Assembly (NCBI GenBank): GCA_045642025.1
Contig: JAZUIB010000035.1
Location: forward strand, 1 to 30,849
Origin: Equadaptatus sp045642025
GTDB taxonomy: Bacteria; Synergistota; Synergistia; Synergistales; Synergistaceae
DNA length: 30,849 bases
Direction: 5' to 3'
Each line of letters starts with the position of its first letter. Position 1 is the first letter of the stretch. Positions 1-8,709 of this stretch are shown here, piece by piece. The translations under genes and the position numbers were made by a program. A model generated the notes under the pieces. The model saw nothing but the letters and a program-made list of their open reading frames with translations. It had not been told where the DNA came from and made no database searches.

Positions 1-143
1 GAGGCATAGTTAAGGGTGTCCGCTGACGCAGACGGTTTAAAAATATTTGCGAAGCTCACCTTGTGCTGTACGCCTGCTCGCCTGTATATCTGCATTTTTA
101 AATTGTTATAGTTTTTCAAAATACACTAAGGGGTGGTAGAAAA
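1..143. other. Leader region before nusA
   Basis: No gene can be supported here. Bases 7-9 could be the stop codon of an upstream gene; rimP often precedes nusA, but only two codons would be visible. An A/T-rich block at about 35-43 is complementary to one at about 94-103, which could form a weak long-range stem. The ribosome-binding site GGGGTGG lies just before nusA. No clear promoter was seen. Confidence 0.3.
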
Positions 144-1256
144 ATGATTTTAGCGGAAGATTTTGCAAGCTTGATTAGTACGGTGGCAGACAAGAAGGGG
201 CTTCCAGAGGATATTATTATTGCGAGCCTGCAGTCTGCAATGAGTTCTGCTTATAAGAAATCAAGTCCGGGCAATCAGAATAAGAATGTGGCGGCAAGAA
301 TTGCGCCGAACGGTGAACTTACTATTGAGGAAATCCGTACGGTTGTTGATGAGGTCAAAAATCCTGACGCAGAGCTTACTGTTGAAGAAGCAGCGGAAGA
401 AGGATATGCTGACCTTGAACTCGGCGATGAGATAAGAAAAACTGTTAATGTTTCCCCGAATAAATTCGGACGTATCGCAGCGCAGACAGCCCGTCAGGTT
501 ATTATCCAGAGGCTTAAAGATGCTGAGCGCCAGTGTATTTACGAACAGTATGCCGACAAAATCGGCAATGTTGTAGTCGGTTCTATTTTTAAGGTTGAAG
601 GTGATCAGATTCTTATTAATCTTAATGAAAAATCTGAAGCAGTTCTTCCGAAAGATGAAAAAATTAACAGTGAAGATTATCGTATGGGTATGAGACTTAA
701 GTTTTTTGTTCTTGATGTTCGCCAGACTTCTAAAGGGCCGCGTATTGTTGTTTCAAGAACTCACCCGGGGCTTCTTCGCAAGCTTATTGAAGTTGAAGTT
801 CCTGAAATTCAGGACGGTACTGTTGAAATTCGCAGCATTGTCCGTGAAGCCGGTCTTCGCGCAAAGGTTGCAGTTCACAGCCTTAACCCCGACGTAGAGC
901 CTCTCGGTGCCTGTGTTGGCAGACAGGGTATGCGTATTAAATCTCTCAGTTCGGATCTTGCCGGTGAAAGGATAGATGTTATCGCTTGGAGCGATGATCC
1001 TTATACGTTTATCAGAAACGCTCTTTCTCCTGCCAAGATTGTAAAAATTGAGCCGGTAGAGGGTGTTGATAAGGCTGTTACGGCTTATGTCCACAGTGAA
1101 GAACTTTCACTTGCAATCGGCAAAGCGGGACAGAATGTTCGTCTGGCTGCCAAGATTACAGGCTGGAAAATAGATATTAAGGTGCTTGAAGCTGAAAAAC
1201 TTCCTACGATGAAGGAACTTTTTGTTGATATCGCAAGTATTGTAAAAGAGGATTAG
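144..1256 (+). CDS. nusA: Transcription termination/antitermination factor NusA
   Basis: NusA binds RNA polymerase and nascent RNA in the cytoplasm and modulates pausing, termination and antitermination. The 370-residue product has the standard order: an N-terminal polymerase-binding domain (about 1-130), an S1 domain (about 136-200), then two KH domains. KH1 carries GRQGMRIKSL near residues 258-268 and KH2 carries AIGKAGQNVRLA near 325-336. It ends soon after KH2, so the acidic C-terminal repeats of enterobacterial NusA are absent, as in most bacteria. The ATG at 144 follows GGGGTGG at good spacing. ylxR begins 11 bases after the stop, in the usual nusA-ylxR-infB order. Confidence 0.97.
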   Translation: MILAEDFASLISTVADKKGLPEDIIIASLQSAMSSAYKKSSPGNQNKNVAARIAPNGELTIEEIRTVVDEVKNPDAELTVEEAAEEGYADLELGDEIRKTVNVSPNKFGRIAAQTARQVIIQRLKDAERQCIYEQYADKIGNVVVGSIFKVEGDQILINLNEKSEAVLPKDEKINSEDYRMGMRLKFFVLDVRQTSKGPRIVVSRTHPGLLRKLIEVEVPEIQDGTVEIRSIVREAGLRAKVAVHSLNPDVEPLGACVGRQGMRIKSLSSDLAGERIDVIAWSDDPYTFIRNALSPAKIVKIEPVEGVDKAVTAYVHSEELSLAIGKAGQNVRLAAKITGWKIDIKVLEAEKLPTMKELFVDIASIVKED

Positions 1257-1267
1257 CGTAATATACA

Positions 1268-1543
1268 ATGAAGATAAGCACCGCGGGAGAAGGTATTAAA
1301 CAGGCAAGGAGCTGTATTGCGTGCGGCGAAACTGTCTCAAAACGAGAACTGCTGCGTATTGTGCGTACGCCTGACGGAAAGGTTGTTTATGATGCAACCG
1401 GCCGTGCAAACGGGCGCGGCGCGTATGTTTGCCGCAAGTGTGAATGTGTAGAACGTGCCTGCAAAAAGCACCTTATAGAAAAGCATCTCAATGTTTCTCC
1501 AGATGAAAATCTTTTCGAGGAACTTAGGGGAAATTGTAAATAA
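1268..1543 (+). CDS. ylxR: YlxR family RNA-binding protein
   Basis: This is a small (91-residue) basic protein of the YlxR family, normally encoded between nusA and infB. Visible family marks are RSCIACGE near residues 14-21, a GRGAYVC motif at about 49-55, and two CxxC pairs (CIAC and CRKC) that could bind metal. Members of the family are thought to bind nucleic acid; the precise role in this organism is unknown. The start has only a weak ribosome-binding site, so translation is probably coupled to nusA. The stop overlaps the next start by one base (TAATG). Confidence 0.9.
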   Translation: MKISTAGEGIKQARSCIACGETVSKRELLRIVRTPDGKVVYDATGRANGRGAYVCRKCECVERACKKHLIEKHLNVSPDENLFEELRGNCK

Positions 1544-1854
1544 TGACCGAAAACGAAGATAAAATTCTGAGTCTGCTCGGTCTTGCAAGAAGGTCAGGAA
1601 ATCTTTATGTCGGTCAGGATAAGGTTTTTAACGGCTGCAGTAAGATTAAAGCCGTTGCTTTGACTGCTGCGGATTGTTCGGATAATGTTCTTAGGTCACT
1701 GAGAAACGCAGTGGTATTGCCTTTGACCGTCAGCAGGGCAGAACTCGGTCAGGCAGTTGGTGTCAGTTCGGCGCAGATTGTCGCGCTTGATGCTGACAGC
1801 GGTTTTGCAAAGAAAATTTTTAGTATAGTGAACAGGAGTGATGCAAATGAGTAA
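1543..1854 (+). CDS. L7Ae/L30e-type ribosomal protein-like (YlxQ)
   Basis: The 103-residue protein belongs to the L7Ae/L30e/Gadd45 fold. In bacteria, members encoded between ylxR and infB (YlxQ) are K-turn RNA-binding proteins of uncertain role. The N-terminal ILSLLGLARRSGNLYVGQD and the alternating hydrophobic strands that follow (KAVALTAADCS, IVALDADS) are typical. The ATG overlaps the ylxR stop by one base and has GGGGA inside the end of ylxR. The 3' end overlaps infB by 8 bases, so the two are translationally coupled. Confidence 0.88.
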   Translation: MTENEDKILSLLGLARRSGNLYVGQDKVFNGCSKIKAVALTAADCSDNVLRSLRNAVVLPLTVSRAELGQAVGVSSAQIVALDADSGFAKKIFSIVNRSDANE

Positions 1855-3949
1855 AATACGCATTTACGATCTTGCCAAAACGATTGATAAACAGAGCAAA
1901 GAAATTTTGGAAATACTGGCAGAATTGGGCGTTGAGGTTAAATCGGCCTCAAGCTCTATTGACGAGGAGATGGCCGAAAAGGTACGCAGAGCTGTAATTG
2001 GAGAAAAAAGCGTAAAAACTGAGGAAAAGTCTGTCGCGAAGGTCATGCCCAAACAGAATTTCCCTGTTGTAAAGATAAAGCAGGGTGCGTCTGTTGCTGA
2101 TGTGGCATCTGCCGTTGGCGAAAAGTCTGGCAAAGCTGTTAAAATGCTTATGAGCGCAGGGCTTATGCTTCCTGCAACAACAGCTGTTGACGAAAATCTT
2201 CTTGCAATTCTCAGCGAGGGTTTTGCTAAAAACTTTGTTTTCGGTGAAGATGAGCCGGTTGCCGAAAATTTCGAGGAATTGAATGTTCGTCAAGAGGTGC
2301 CCGCAGCACAGGCACAGCACAAAAATAATAACAAAAAGGCTTTAAAGAAAGCTGAAAAGAAAGCAGAGAAAAAGGCTGAAAAACAGGCCGTAAAACAGAA
2401 ACAGTCTGTAAAAGAAGCTGAGGAGGTTCAGTATGAACTTTCTGCACGTCCTCCGATTATTACCGTTATGGGGCATGTTGACCATGGCAAAACGACTCTG
2501 CTTGACTATATTCGCAACACCCATGTTACAAACCGTGAAGCCGGCGGTATTACGCAGCATATAGGCGCATCAACCGTTGAGTATAACGGCAATAAACTTG
2601 TTTTTCTGGATACTCCCGGTCATGAGGCTTTTACTGCTATGAGAGCCCGCGGAGCGCAGGTTACCGATATTGCGGTTCTTGTTGTTGCGGCGGATGATGG
2701 TCTTATGCCTCAGACAATAGAGGCTATTAACCATGCTAAAGCAGCAGAGGTTCCTATTATTGTCGCTGTCAACAAGATGGATAAACCGCAGGCAAATCCG
2801 GACAGAGTACGCCAGCAGCTTTCTGATTACGGTCTTGTTCCTGAAGAATGGGGCGGAGATACAGTTATGGTCAATCTTTCCGCCAAAACCGGCGACCATG
2901 TTGATGAACTGCTTGATATGATGATTCTTGTCGCAGAGCTTCAAGAACTTAAAGCCGCAAAAGCCGCAAAACCGCAGGGCACGGTTATTGAAGCAAATCT
3001 TGACAAAGGCAAAGGGCCGGTTGCAACTGTTATAGTTCAGAACGGTACGCTGAAACGCGGAGATATTGTTTATACGGATTCTGCGTGGGGCAAAATCAGA
3101 GCAATGCTTGATGACAAGGGCAAAATGCTTAATCAGGCAGAGCCCAGCACCCCTGTAGAAATTCTTGGTCTTGAAAATGTTCCTCAGCCGGGAGAAATTT
3201 TCAAAACCTTTAACTCTGAGCGTGAGGCACGTGACTTTATGTCTCAAAAAGAAGTTGAGCGCCGTGAACAGCTTGCAAACAAAGCAAAACGTATGACACT
3301 TGAAGAGCTGTATGACAAAATGGGCGGAGAGGAAGCCCCGCAGCTGCGTATTGTGCTCAAAACAGACGTTCAGGGTTCTCTTGAAGCGTTCCATGCCTCG
3401 CTTGTTAAGATGAGTACAGATGCGGTCAGCGTTAATATCGTTCATGAGGGTGTAGGCCGTATTTCTGAGTCAGATGTAATGCTTGCTACAGCTTCAAACG
3501 CGATTATTGTCGGCTTTAACGTCAGACCTGACAGTAACGCTAAAAAACTTGCCGAAACGGAAGGCATTCAGATCAGACTTTATGACATTATTTACGATAT
3601 GCTTGATGATGTTAAGGCAGCTATGGAAGGTATGCTTGCGCCGAAAATTCGTGAAAATACTCTCGGTCAGGCTGAAATTCGTGAAATTATCAGAGTACCG
3701 AAGGTTGGAAATATTGCAGGATGCCGTGTCCTCGAAGGATCTGTCAAGCGCGGAAGCGTGCGCCTTATTCGTGACGGTGTCGTATTTTGGACAGGCGAAC
3801 TTGCAAGCCTCAAGCATTTCAAGGATGATGCGAGAGAAGTTAAAGCAGGCAACGAGTGCGGCTTGAGTTTTGCGAAATTCCAGGACTTCAGGGTCGGCGA
3901 TATTGTTGAATCATTTGAAATCTTAAAAGAAAAGAGAACCCTTGATTAA
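1847..3949 (+). CDS. infB: Translation initiation factor IF-2
   Basis: IF-2 is the GTPase that delivers initiator tRNA to the 30S subunit and promotes subunit joining. I place the start at ATG 1847 (MSKIRIYDLAK), 8 bases after AGGAG; GTG and ATG codons at 1838 and 1841 are in frame but sit on the ribosome-binding site. The 700-residue product has an N-terminal IF2_N segment, a Lys/Ala/Glu-rich linker (about 150-195), a second conserved segment, and then the G domain. G-domain motifs are GHVDHGKTT (from 209), DTPGHEAF (about 255-262) and NKMD (about 309). Domains II, III and the fMet-tRNA-binding C-terminal beta barrel follow. It overlaps the L7Ae-like gene by 8 bases, and rbfA follows 12 bases downstream. 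Confidence 0.97.
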   Translation: MSKIRIYDLAKTIDKQSKEILEILAELGVEVKSASSSIDEEMAEKVRRAVIGEKSVKTEEKSVAKVMPKQNFPVVKIKQGASVADVASAVGEKSGKAVKMLMSAGLMLPATTAVDENLLAILSEGFAKNFVFGEDEPVAENFEELNVRQEVPAAQAQHKNNNKKALKKAEKKAEKKAEKQAVKQKQSVKEAEEVQYELSARPPIITVMGHVDHGKTTLLDYIRNTHVTNREAGGITQHIGASTVEYNGNKLVFLDTPGHEAFTAMRARGAQVTDIAVLVVAADDGLMPQTIEAINHAKAAEVPIIVAVNKMDKPQANPDRVRQQLSDYGLVPEEWGGDTVMVNLSAKTGDHVDELLDMMILVAELQELKAAKAAKPQGTVIEANLDKGKGPVATVIVQNGTLKRGDIVYTDSAWGKIRAMLDDKGKMLNQAEPSTPVEILGLENVPQPGEIFKTFNSEREARDFMSQKEVERREQLANKAKRMTLEELYDKMGGEEAPQLRIVLKTDVQGSLEAFHASLVKMSTDAVSVNIVHEGVGRISESDVMLATASNAIIVGFNVRPDSNAKKLAETEGIQIRLYDIIYDMLDDVKAAMEGMLAPKIRENTLGQAEIREIIRVPKVGNIAGCRVLEGSVKRGSVRLIRDGVVFWTGELASLKHFKDDAREVKAGNECGLSFAKFQDFRVGDIVESFEILKEKRTLD

Positions 3950-3961
3950 GAGAGGCTTGCC

Positions 3962-4351
3962 ATGCATTCATATCGTATGGGAAGAATTAATAAAGAATTT
4001 CAGCGTCTTATTTCCGATCTGCTGCAGGCGCGTATCAAAAAAGAGCATGTCAGTGAGGCTATTATTACGGCTGTTGACGTTTCTTCCGATCTTGGTTATG
4101 CCAAGGTTTACTATACGCTGCTTAACGAGCATATACGCGGTACTGTGCAGAAAGCACTTGAATCTGTTGCAGGTCAGCTTCGCAGAATTTTAGGGCGGGA
4201 AATGCATCTGCGCACTATCCCTCAACTTACTTTTGTCTATGACAATTCAGAAGCCGAAGCAAGAAAAATGGACGATCTGCTCGCCCGAGTGGCAAAGATT
4301 GATGCTGAACGCGAGTATGTGAAAACAGACACGGATGAAGAATCTGATTAA
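3962..4351 (+). CDS. rbfA: 30S ribosome-binding factor RbfA
   Basis: RbfA is a KH-fold protein that binds the immature 30S subunit near the 5' end of 16S rRNA and helps maturation. The 129-residue product has the family pattern: RMGRINKEFQRLISDLL at the start, then a VDVSSDLGYAKVYYTLL strand and a C-terminal LTFVYDNSEAEARKMDDLL. GAGAGG sits before the ATG. The last 17 bases overlap the start of the DHH phosphoesterase gene in another frame, continuing the compressed organisation of this operon. Confidence 0.95.
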   Translation: MHSYRMGRINKEFQRLISDLLQARIKKEHVSEAIITAVDVSSDLGYAKVYYTLLNEHIRGTVQKALESVAGQLRRILGREMHLRTIPQLTFVYDNSEAEARKMDDLLARVAKIDAEREYVKTDTDEESD

Positions 4352-5318
4352 AGATATTTCAGACAAAATGAAAGCGTACAGCAGCTGGGCGGTACTCTGT
4401 CATGAAAAACCTGACGGAGACACACTCGGTTGTACTCTTGCGTTGTATTCGCTTGCAAAAAGGCTTGGCAAAAAAGTTATAGCAGGCGGTAAAGACAATG
4501 TGCCTGAAAGGTATCTTTTCCTGCCTTATGCTGAGGATTACAGACTGCTGAATGCAGAGGATGTACCTTCCGACGCTCTGCTCGTTATTGTGGATACAAG
4601 CACTAAAGACCGCTCTGTTAACGGCATTGAAATGCTTTTGGCATCACATGACAGTGTAGCTTTTGACCACCACAGGGACAATGAGATGTTTGCCGGAGTA
4701 AATTGCATAAACCCTGAGGCATCTGCTGCTGCGGAAATTATCACCGAATTTATGGATGCTGAATTTGATATCAGCCGCGATGAAGCGATGTGCCTTTATA
4801 CGGCACTTGTCACCGATAACGGTAATTTCCGTTTCTCGTCTGTTACACAGGAAAGTCACAAGGCTGCGGAAATATTGCTTAAGGCTGGAGCACTGCCGAA
4901 TGTTATCGATGACTGTCTGAATGAATGTATGAGCGCAGGCGCACTAAGGCTGTGGGGCAGAGCAATGGAAAGGACGGAAGTTTTTGCTGACGGCAGAGCG
5001 GCAATTTTCTGTCTGCGCAGTGAAGATTTCAAAGCATGCGAGAGCGACAGGAGTGTTACGGAAAGCCTTGTTAACCAGATATTGCGCATAGTAGGCGTAA
5101 AAATTGCACTGTTTGTTTCTGAATTTAACGGCAGCATCAAACTGAGTGTTAGGACAAAAGAGCCGTATATTGCACGCGAAATCGCAGCTTTTTACGGCGG
5201 AGGCGGACATAATCAGGCTGCAGGCGCAAAGCTGTCCGGTGATTTTGATATTGCAGTTGCCGAATTGAAAAAGACGGTAATAAAATATGCCGAAATCAGG
5301 ATTTCTGATAATAAATAA
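4335..5318 (+). CDS. nrnA: DHH-family phosphoesterase, NrnA-like (oligoribonuclease / pAp phosphatase)
   Basis: NrnA-type enzymes degrade very short RNAs and can dephosphorylate 3'-phosphoadenosine 5'-phosphate using divalent metals. The 327-residue product shows HEKPDGDTLG (23-32), a VDTS motif (about 90), FDHHRD (about 110-115) and TDNGNFRFSS (about 160) in the DHH domain. It ends in a DHHA1 domain with the substrate-binding GGGGHNQAAG (about 288-297). This position between rbfA and truB is common for nrnA. The gene overlaps rbfA by 17 bases and truB by 32 bases, which implies coupled translation. The substrate is inferred from family and context. Confidence 0.88.
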   Translation: MKNLIKDISDKMKAYSSWAVLCHEKPDGDTLGCTLALYSLAKRLGKKVIAGGKDNVPERYLFLPYAEDYRLLNAEDVPSDALLVIVDTSTKDRSVNGIEMLLASHDSVAFDHHRDNEMFAGVNCINPEASAAAEIITEFMDAEFDISRDEAMCLYTALVTDNGNFRFSSVTQESHKAAEILLKAGALPNVIDDCLNECMSAGALRLWGRAMERTEVFADGRAAIFCLRSEDFKACESDRSVTESLVNQILRIVGVKIALFVSEFNGSIKLSVRTKEPYIAREIAAFYGGGGHNQAAGAKLSGDFDIAVAELKKTVIKYAEIRISDNK

Positions 5319-6216
5319 ACCTATCGGCGAACGCAGTACACGATGTGTTGAAACTGTACGCCGTAAACTGGGTAAAAAAGTAAAAGCAGGACACGGAGGA
5401 ACTTTAGATTCAACAGCATCTGGAGTGCTTGTCATTCTTATCGGCGCGGGAACCCGTTTGAGCAATATTGTTATGGGACTTCCGAAATGCTACACAACAA
5501 CAATTCAGTTTGGCAGTGAAACAGATACTGACGATGCCTCAGGCGCTGTAATACGTACTGCTGATTTCAGCCGTATAAATACAGAGGATATTGATAGCGC
5601 GCTATTTGAATTTTCCGGCTGGAGACTACAGACTCCGCCGAATATTTCTGCTGTACATGTTGACGGTAAACGTGCGCATGAACTGAGCCGCAGCGGTGAA
5701 AATGTCAGAATAGAGGCAAAACCGGTCTATTTTGAAAAGGTTATACGTCTTTCGACATTGTCTGCCGACGGACAAATCTCTTTTAAAATACAGTGTCAGA
5801 AAGGCACTTATATTAGAAGTTTCGGCAGAGATCTTGCTCGTGTGCTGAACAGCGCCGGTCATGTGTGCCGACTTGAACGGGAATTTGTTGGTCCGTTCAG
5901 AATTGAGAATGCGGTTTCATATTCAGATATTGAAAATATGACCGCCGATGAAATTTATAAAAAACTTGTGACGTTTGAAATTCTGTCTGAGGTTATGCCT
6001 TTGTATGTCGGCTGTGAACCGGCAGAAAAGAAACTTTATTCAGGGCAGAATATCCCGTTTGAACTGCTTAGCAGACGCAGTATGGGCCGCACAGTAAATT
6101 ATTTTGGTAAAAGAGTTCTGTTGCGAACGGAGAAATGTTTTGCGGTGTGTGGTATTACCTCTGAAAATGGCACGGTTGTATTGCATCCGTCGGTGAATTT
6201 ATTTCTTGGTGAATGA
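5287..6216 (+). CDS. truB: tRNA pseudouridine(55) synthase TruB
   Basis: TruB converts U55 in the T-loop of tRNAs to pseudouridine and also acts as a tRNA chaperone. The 309-residue protein opens with GFLIINKPIGERST. It has the catalytic block GHGGTLDSTASGVL with Asp41 as the nucleophile, YTTTIQFGSETDTDDASG after it, and KGTYIRSFGRDL (about 176-187). GERST replaces the more usual G-T/S-S after the KP motif. It begins inside nrnA (32-base overlap) without a strong ribosome-binding site and ends with a 4-base overlap (ATGA) with ribF. Confidence 0.95.
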   Translation: MPKSGFLIINKPIGERSTRCVETVRRKLGKKVKAGHGGTLDSTASGVLVILIGAGTRLSNIVMGLPKCYTTTIQFGSETDTDDASGAVIRTADFSRINTEDIDSALFEFSGWRLQTPPNISAVHVDGKRAHELSRSGENVRIEAKPVYFEKVIRLSTLSADGQISFKIQCQKGTYIRSFGRDLARVLNSAGHVCRLEREFVGPFRIENAVSYSDIENMTADEIYKKLVTFEILSEVMPLYVGCEPAEKKLYSGQNIPFELLSRRSMGRTVNYFGKRVLLRTEKCFAVCGITSENGTVVLHPSVNLFLGE

Positions 6217-7133
6217 TAATGATATATGCAATAGGTTCTTTTGACGGTTTTCATGCCGGACACCGCGAGCTGCTGAAAAAAGCGTGTGAACTGGCACAAA
6301 ATAGTGATAACTGGGGCGTTATTACATTTGACCGTAATCCGCAGCAGTTATTTATCCGTGATAACTTTAAACAGATTTTTACGGATGCCGAACGCGATTT
6401 TTATGCTGAATGTCTGGGTATTCCTAAACTTGTAAAAATTCGCTTTACAAAAGAGTTTTCCAGACTGTCTCCAGAGCAATTTATGAGTCTGCTGAAGAAT
6501 AAATATAAAGCTGAAGGGCTAGTCGTAGGCTGCAATTTCCGTTTTGGCGCAGACCGCGGGGGAGATACTGCGTTTGTAAAAAAATTCTGTTCTGACAATA
6601 ATATGCTTTTTTCAGTCGTTGATATGGTTTTATCGGATGACAGACCAGTTAGTTCAACCAGGATACGCTCTTTGATTTCTGCCGGAAATGTTGCTGAGAC
6701 GGCAGAAGTGCTTGGAATTCCTTATTTTATTTCCGGTATTGTCAGAGAAGGCAGGCACACAGGGCGTGAACTGGGATATCCAACTGCCAATATTCTTCCT
6801 GATGACGGTAAACTGTATCCGCCGGATGGCAGCTATGCCACGCTCACTCTTGCAGGGGAAAGATTGTATCCTTCTGTGACGAATCTTGGCCGCAATCCTA
6901 CCTTTAACGGAAAAAAGACAGTATGCGAAACATATATTATTGATTTTTCCGGTAATAGTCTATACGGGCTGGAAATTAAAGTGTTTTTTATCAGCCGGAT
7001 CAGAGAAGAAAAGAAATTCGGCAGTGCGGAACAACTTGCAGATCAGATTGCAGCGGATGTTGCCTGTGCCAGAATGTATGCAGCTGAATATATTAAGAAC
7101 AATGCTTCAGCTGTAGCGCTGATTACGGCATAA
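6213..7133 (+). CDS. ribF: Bifunctional riboflavin kinase / FAD synthetase RibF
   Basis: RibF phosphorylates riboflavin to FMN and adenylates FMN to FAD. The N-terminal adenylyltransferase domain has GSFDGFHAGH (8-17), a variant of the usual G-N-F-D-G-V-H-x-G-H, and SSTRIRSLISAGNV near residue 150. The C-terminal kinase domain has GRELGYPTANI (about 186-196), NLGRNPTF and a Glu before TYIIDFSGNSLYG. Length (306) is normal. The first ATG overlaps the truB stop; an ATG at 6219 is an equally possible start. It is the last gene of the operon before a new promoter. Confidence 0.95.
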   Translation: MIMIYAIGSFDGFHAGHRELLKKACELAQNSDNWGVITFDRNPQQLFIRDNFKQIFTDAERDFYAECLGIPKLVKIRFTKEFSRLSPEQFMSLLKNKYKAEGLVVGCNFRFGADRGGDTAFVKKFCSDNNMLFSVVDMVLSDDRPVSSTRIRSLISAGNVAETAEVLGIPYFISGIVREGRHTGRELGYPTANILPDDGKLYPPDGSYATLTLAGERLYPSVTNLGRNPTFNGKKTVCETYIIDFSGNSLYGLEIKVFFISRIREEKKFGSAEQLADQIAADVACARMYAAEYIKNNASAVALITA

Positions 7134-7137
7134 GCCT

Positions 7138-7166
7138 TTGACAGCGCGTCAAATATGTAATATCAT
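7138..7166 (+). promoter_or_regulatory. Sigma-70-type promoter for the chaperone gene
   Basis: TTGACA at 7138-7143, a 17-base spacer and TATCAT at 7161-7166. The -35 box begins four bases after the ribF stop, so the downstream gene has its own promoter although no terminator separates it from the ribF operon. Confidence 0.8.
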
Positions 7167-7211
7167 ATCAAAGTTGTTTTAAGGTTACTATTCCTAAGGA
7201 GGATGACTGAG

Positions 7212-8285
7212 TTGTTTAAATGGATGAGAGATAACCTCAAAATTATTATGGTCGCAGTAGTGGTTGTGTTTATCATCACCTGTGGTGTAATGTATGGTGT
7301 CAGCAGCGGTAAGGGCAGTAACGGCAAAGGCATGAATGATGCTGTTGCAAAGGTTAACGGCAAAAAAGTTGAGCGTTCCGAAGTTGAACAGCGTGCAAGT
7401 AATATCATTGAGCAGGAATCACGTGCAATTCCCGGCATGCAGCAAAATGCCGATAATATGTACCTCTACAGAAAGCAGGCTCTTGAGTCAATCGGTATTG
7501 AAGATGAACTCAGAAAAGAGATCAAAAAACGCAATATCAAAGTAGATAAAAAAGAGCTTAATAAACGTGTTGATGAAATCATCGCCCAGTTCCCGACAAA
7601 AGAAGAATTTAATGAAAGGCTTGCCCGTACAGGTAAATCGAAATCAGATTTCAAAGATGATGTAAGATTTCAGATGGAACAGCAGTTGCTGATAGACGGC
7701 ATTACAGAAGCAGCCAAAGTTACCGAAGATGAAACGAAAAAGTTTTACGAAGAAGGCAAGAATTCAATGTTTGTTATTCCTGCCGGCTGCAAAATGCTTA
7801 TAGCTGTTTTCGGCAACAAAGCTTCTGCGGAGATGGCCAAAAAGGCAATTGAGGGCGGCGCGAAATGGGACAATATAATGAAAGAACAGAAAGCCGAACA
7901 GTTCTCACAGGAAGCAAAACCTGAATTGGTGCCTATGGCGCAGATGAGCAGTGAACCGTTGGCTTCACTTAAATCACTGGGTAACGGAAAAATTTCCGAA
8001 GTTAAACAGATGCCCGGAACGGAAAAATATTTCCTGTTCTTAAAAGTGAGTGAAGAAAAAGAACAGCGTCTGACATATGACCAGGTTAAAAATGACATTG
8101 TCAAAATGATTAAAAATCAGAAGGGCGGCATGGAACTTAGAAAACTTCTGAAAGGATTCCGCAAGAATCTGAATATTGAAGTTCTTGATAAAGAATACTT
8201 TATGCCTCCAAAGAAAGCTGAACCTGCAGCAAAAACAACGGACAAGCCTGCCGAACAGCAGACACCCGCAAACAAGAAACAGTAA
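7212..8285 (+). CDS. Membrane-anchored SurA/PpiD-like peptidyl-prolyl isomerase (parvulin-related)
   Basis: This is a likely periplasmic folding factor held in the inner membrane by one N-terminal helix (IIMVAVVVVFIITCGVMYG, about residues 10-28). A SurA-type N-terminal chaperone region follows (VAKVNGKKVERSEVEQR, then a helical, charged stretch to about 180). A parvulin-like segment (about 190-310, with VPMAQMSSEPLASLKSLGNGKISEV) comes next, and then a Lys/Pro/Ala tail. The parvulin part is weakly conserved, so it may be a chaperone rather than an active isomerase. I choose the TTG at 7212 because AAGGAGG (7196-7202) is 9 bases upstream. The in-frame ATG at 7203 directly abuts that site, and an ATG at 7224 would shorten the N-terminus. 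Confidence 0.8.
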   Translation: MFKWMRDNLKIIMVAVVVVFIITCGVMYGVSSGKGSNGKGMNDAVAKVNGKKVERSEVEQRASNIIEQESRAIPGMQQNADNMYLYRKQALESIGIEDELRKEIKKRNIKVDKKELNKRVDEIIAQFPTKEEFNERLARTGKSKSDFKDDVRFQMEQQLLIDGITEAAKVTEDETKKFYEEGKNSMFVIPAGCKMLIAVFGNKASAEMAKKAIEGGAKWDNIMKEQKAEQFSQEAKPELVPMAQMSSEPLASLKSLGNGKISEVKQMPGTEKYFLFLKVSEEKEQRLTYDQVKNDIVKMIKNQKGGMELRKLLKGFRKNLNIEVLDKEYFMPPKKAEPAAKTTDKPAEQQTPANKKQ

Positions 8286-8302
8286 ATATTCTTCAGCGGC
8301 TA

Positions 8303-8331
8303 TTGACAAACTGCCGTTTCTGAAATAGAAT
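8303..8331 (+). promoter_or_regulatory. Sigma-70-type promoter for the tRNA pair
   Basis: TTGACA at 8303-8308, a 17-base spacer and TAGAAT at 8326-8331. The expected transcription start is a few bases before the first tRNA. Confidence 0.85.
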
Positions 8332-8342
8332 ATTGCACCGTT

Positions 8343-8437
8343 GGTGAGGTGGCCGAGCTAGGCTGAAGGCGCTCGCCTGCTAAGCGGGTAGGGGGACAAA
8401 ATCTCCCTCAAGGGTTCGAATCCCTTCCTCACCGCCA
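8343..8437 (+). tRNA. tRNA-Ser (anticodon GCU)
   Basis: A full cloverleaf with a long variable arm as expected for serine tRNAs. The acceptor GGTGAGG (8343-8349) pairs with CCTCACC (8427-8433), with discriminator G and an encoded CCA (8435-8437). The anticodon stem CTCGC/GCGGG encloses the loop CTGCTAA, giving GCT at 8379-8381 (reads AGC/AGU). The T arm carries GGTTCGAATCC. Confidence 0.97.
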
Positions 8438-8451
8438 TTTAACTTAATATT

Positions 8452-8528
8452 GCGCCGGTAGCTCAATTGGATAGAGCGTTAGACTACGGATCTAAAGGTT
8501 ACGGGTTCAATTCCTGTTCGGCGCGCCA
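8452..8528 (+). tRNA. tRNA-Arg (anticodon ACG)
   Basis: The acceptor GCGCCGG (8452-8458) pairs with TCGGCGC (8518-8524, one G-U pair), then discriminator G and encoded CCA. The anticodon stem TTAGA/TCTAA encloses CTACGGA, giving ACG at 8486-8488. The A at the wobble position would normally be edited to inosine to read CGU/CGC/CGA. It lies 14 bases after tRNA-Ser and is probably cotranscribed. Confidence 0.97.
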
Positions 8529-8534
8529 AAAATT

Positions 8535-8568
8535 AACGGAATTCTATTAAGAATTCCGTTTATTTTAT
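8535..8568 (+). terminator. Rho-independent terminator of the tRNA operon
   Basis: A perfect 10-bp stem (AACGGAATTC at 8535-8544, GAATTCCGTT at 8551-8560) with a 6-base loop, followed by TTATTTTAT. It lies seven bases after the CCA of tRNA-Arg. Confidence 0.92.
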
Positions 8569-8709
8569 ATCTTACAGCTTACACGGTAAGGACTTTTTAA
8601 AGAATATTTGAATATTTATTATCAGATAAGCACGTTGTTGGTGTAAAATATTATCGTCAGTCATGAGGAACTTTTCTGACAGGTTGTGGTGTTAGTTGGA
8701 GGAAAATAT

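Noticed and set aside
1..9. End of rimP upstream of nusA
   Set aside because: Only two codons and a stop would be visible, and the 134-base gap to nusA is longer than usual; cannot be supported.
2570..3445. A 291-codon minus-strand frame inside infB
   Set aside because: It lies fully within the conserved GTPase coding sequence; its Cys/Asn/Phe-rich product is typical of an antisense shadow.
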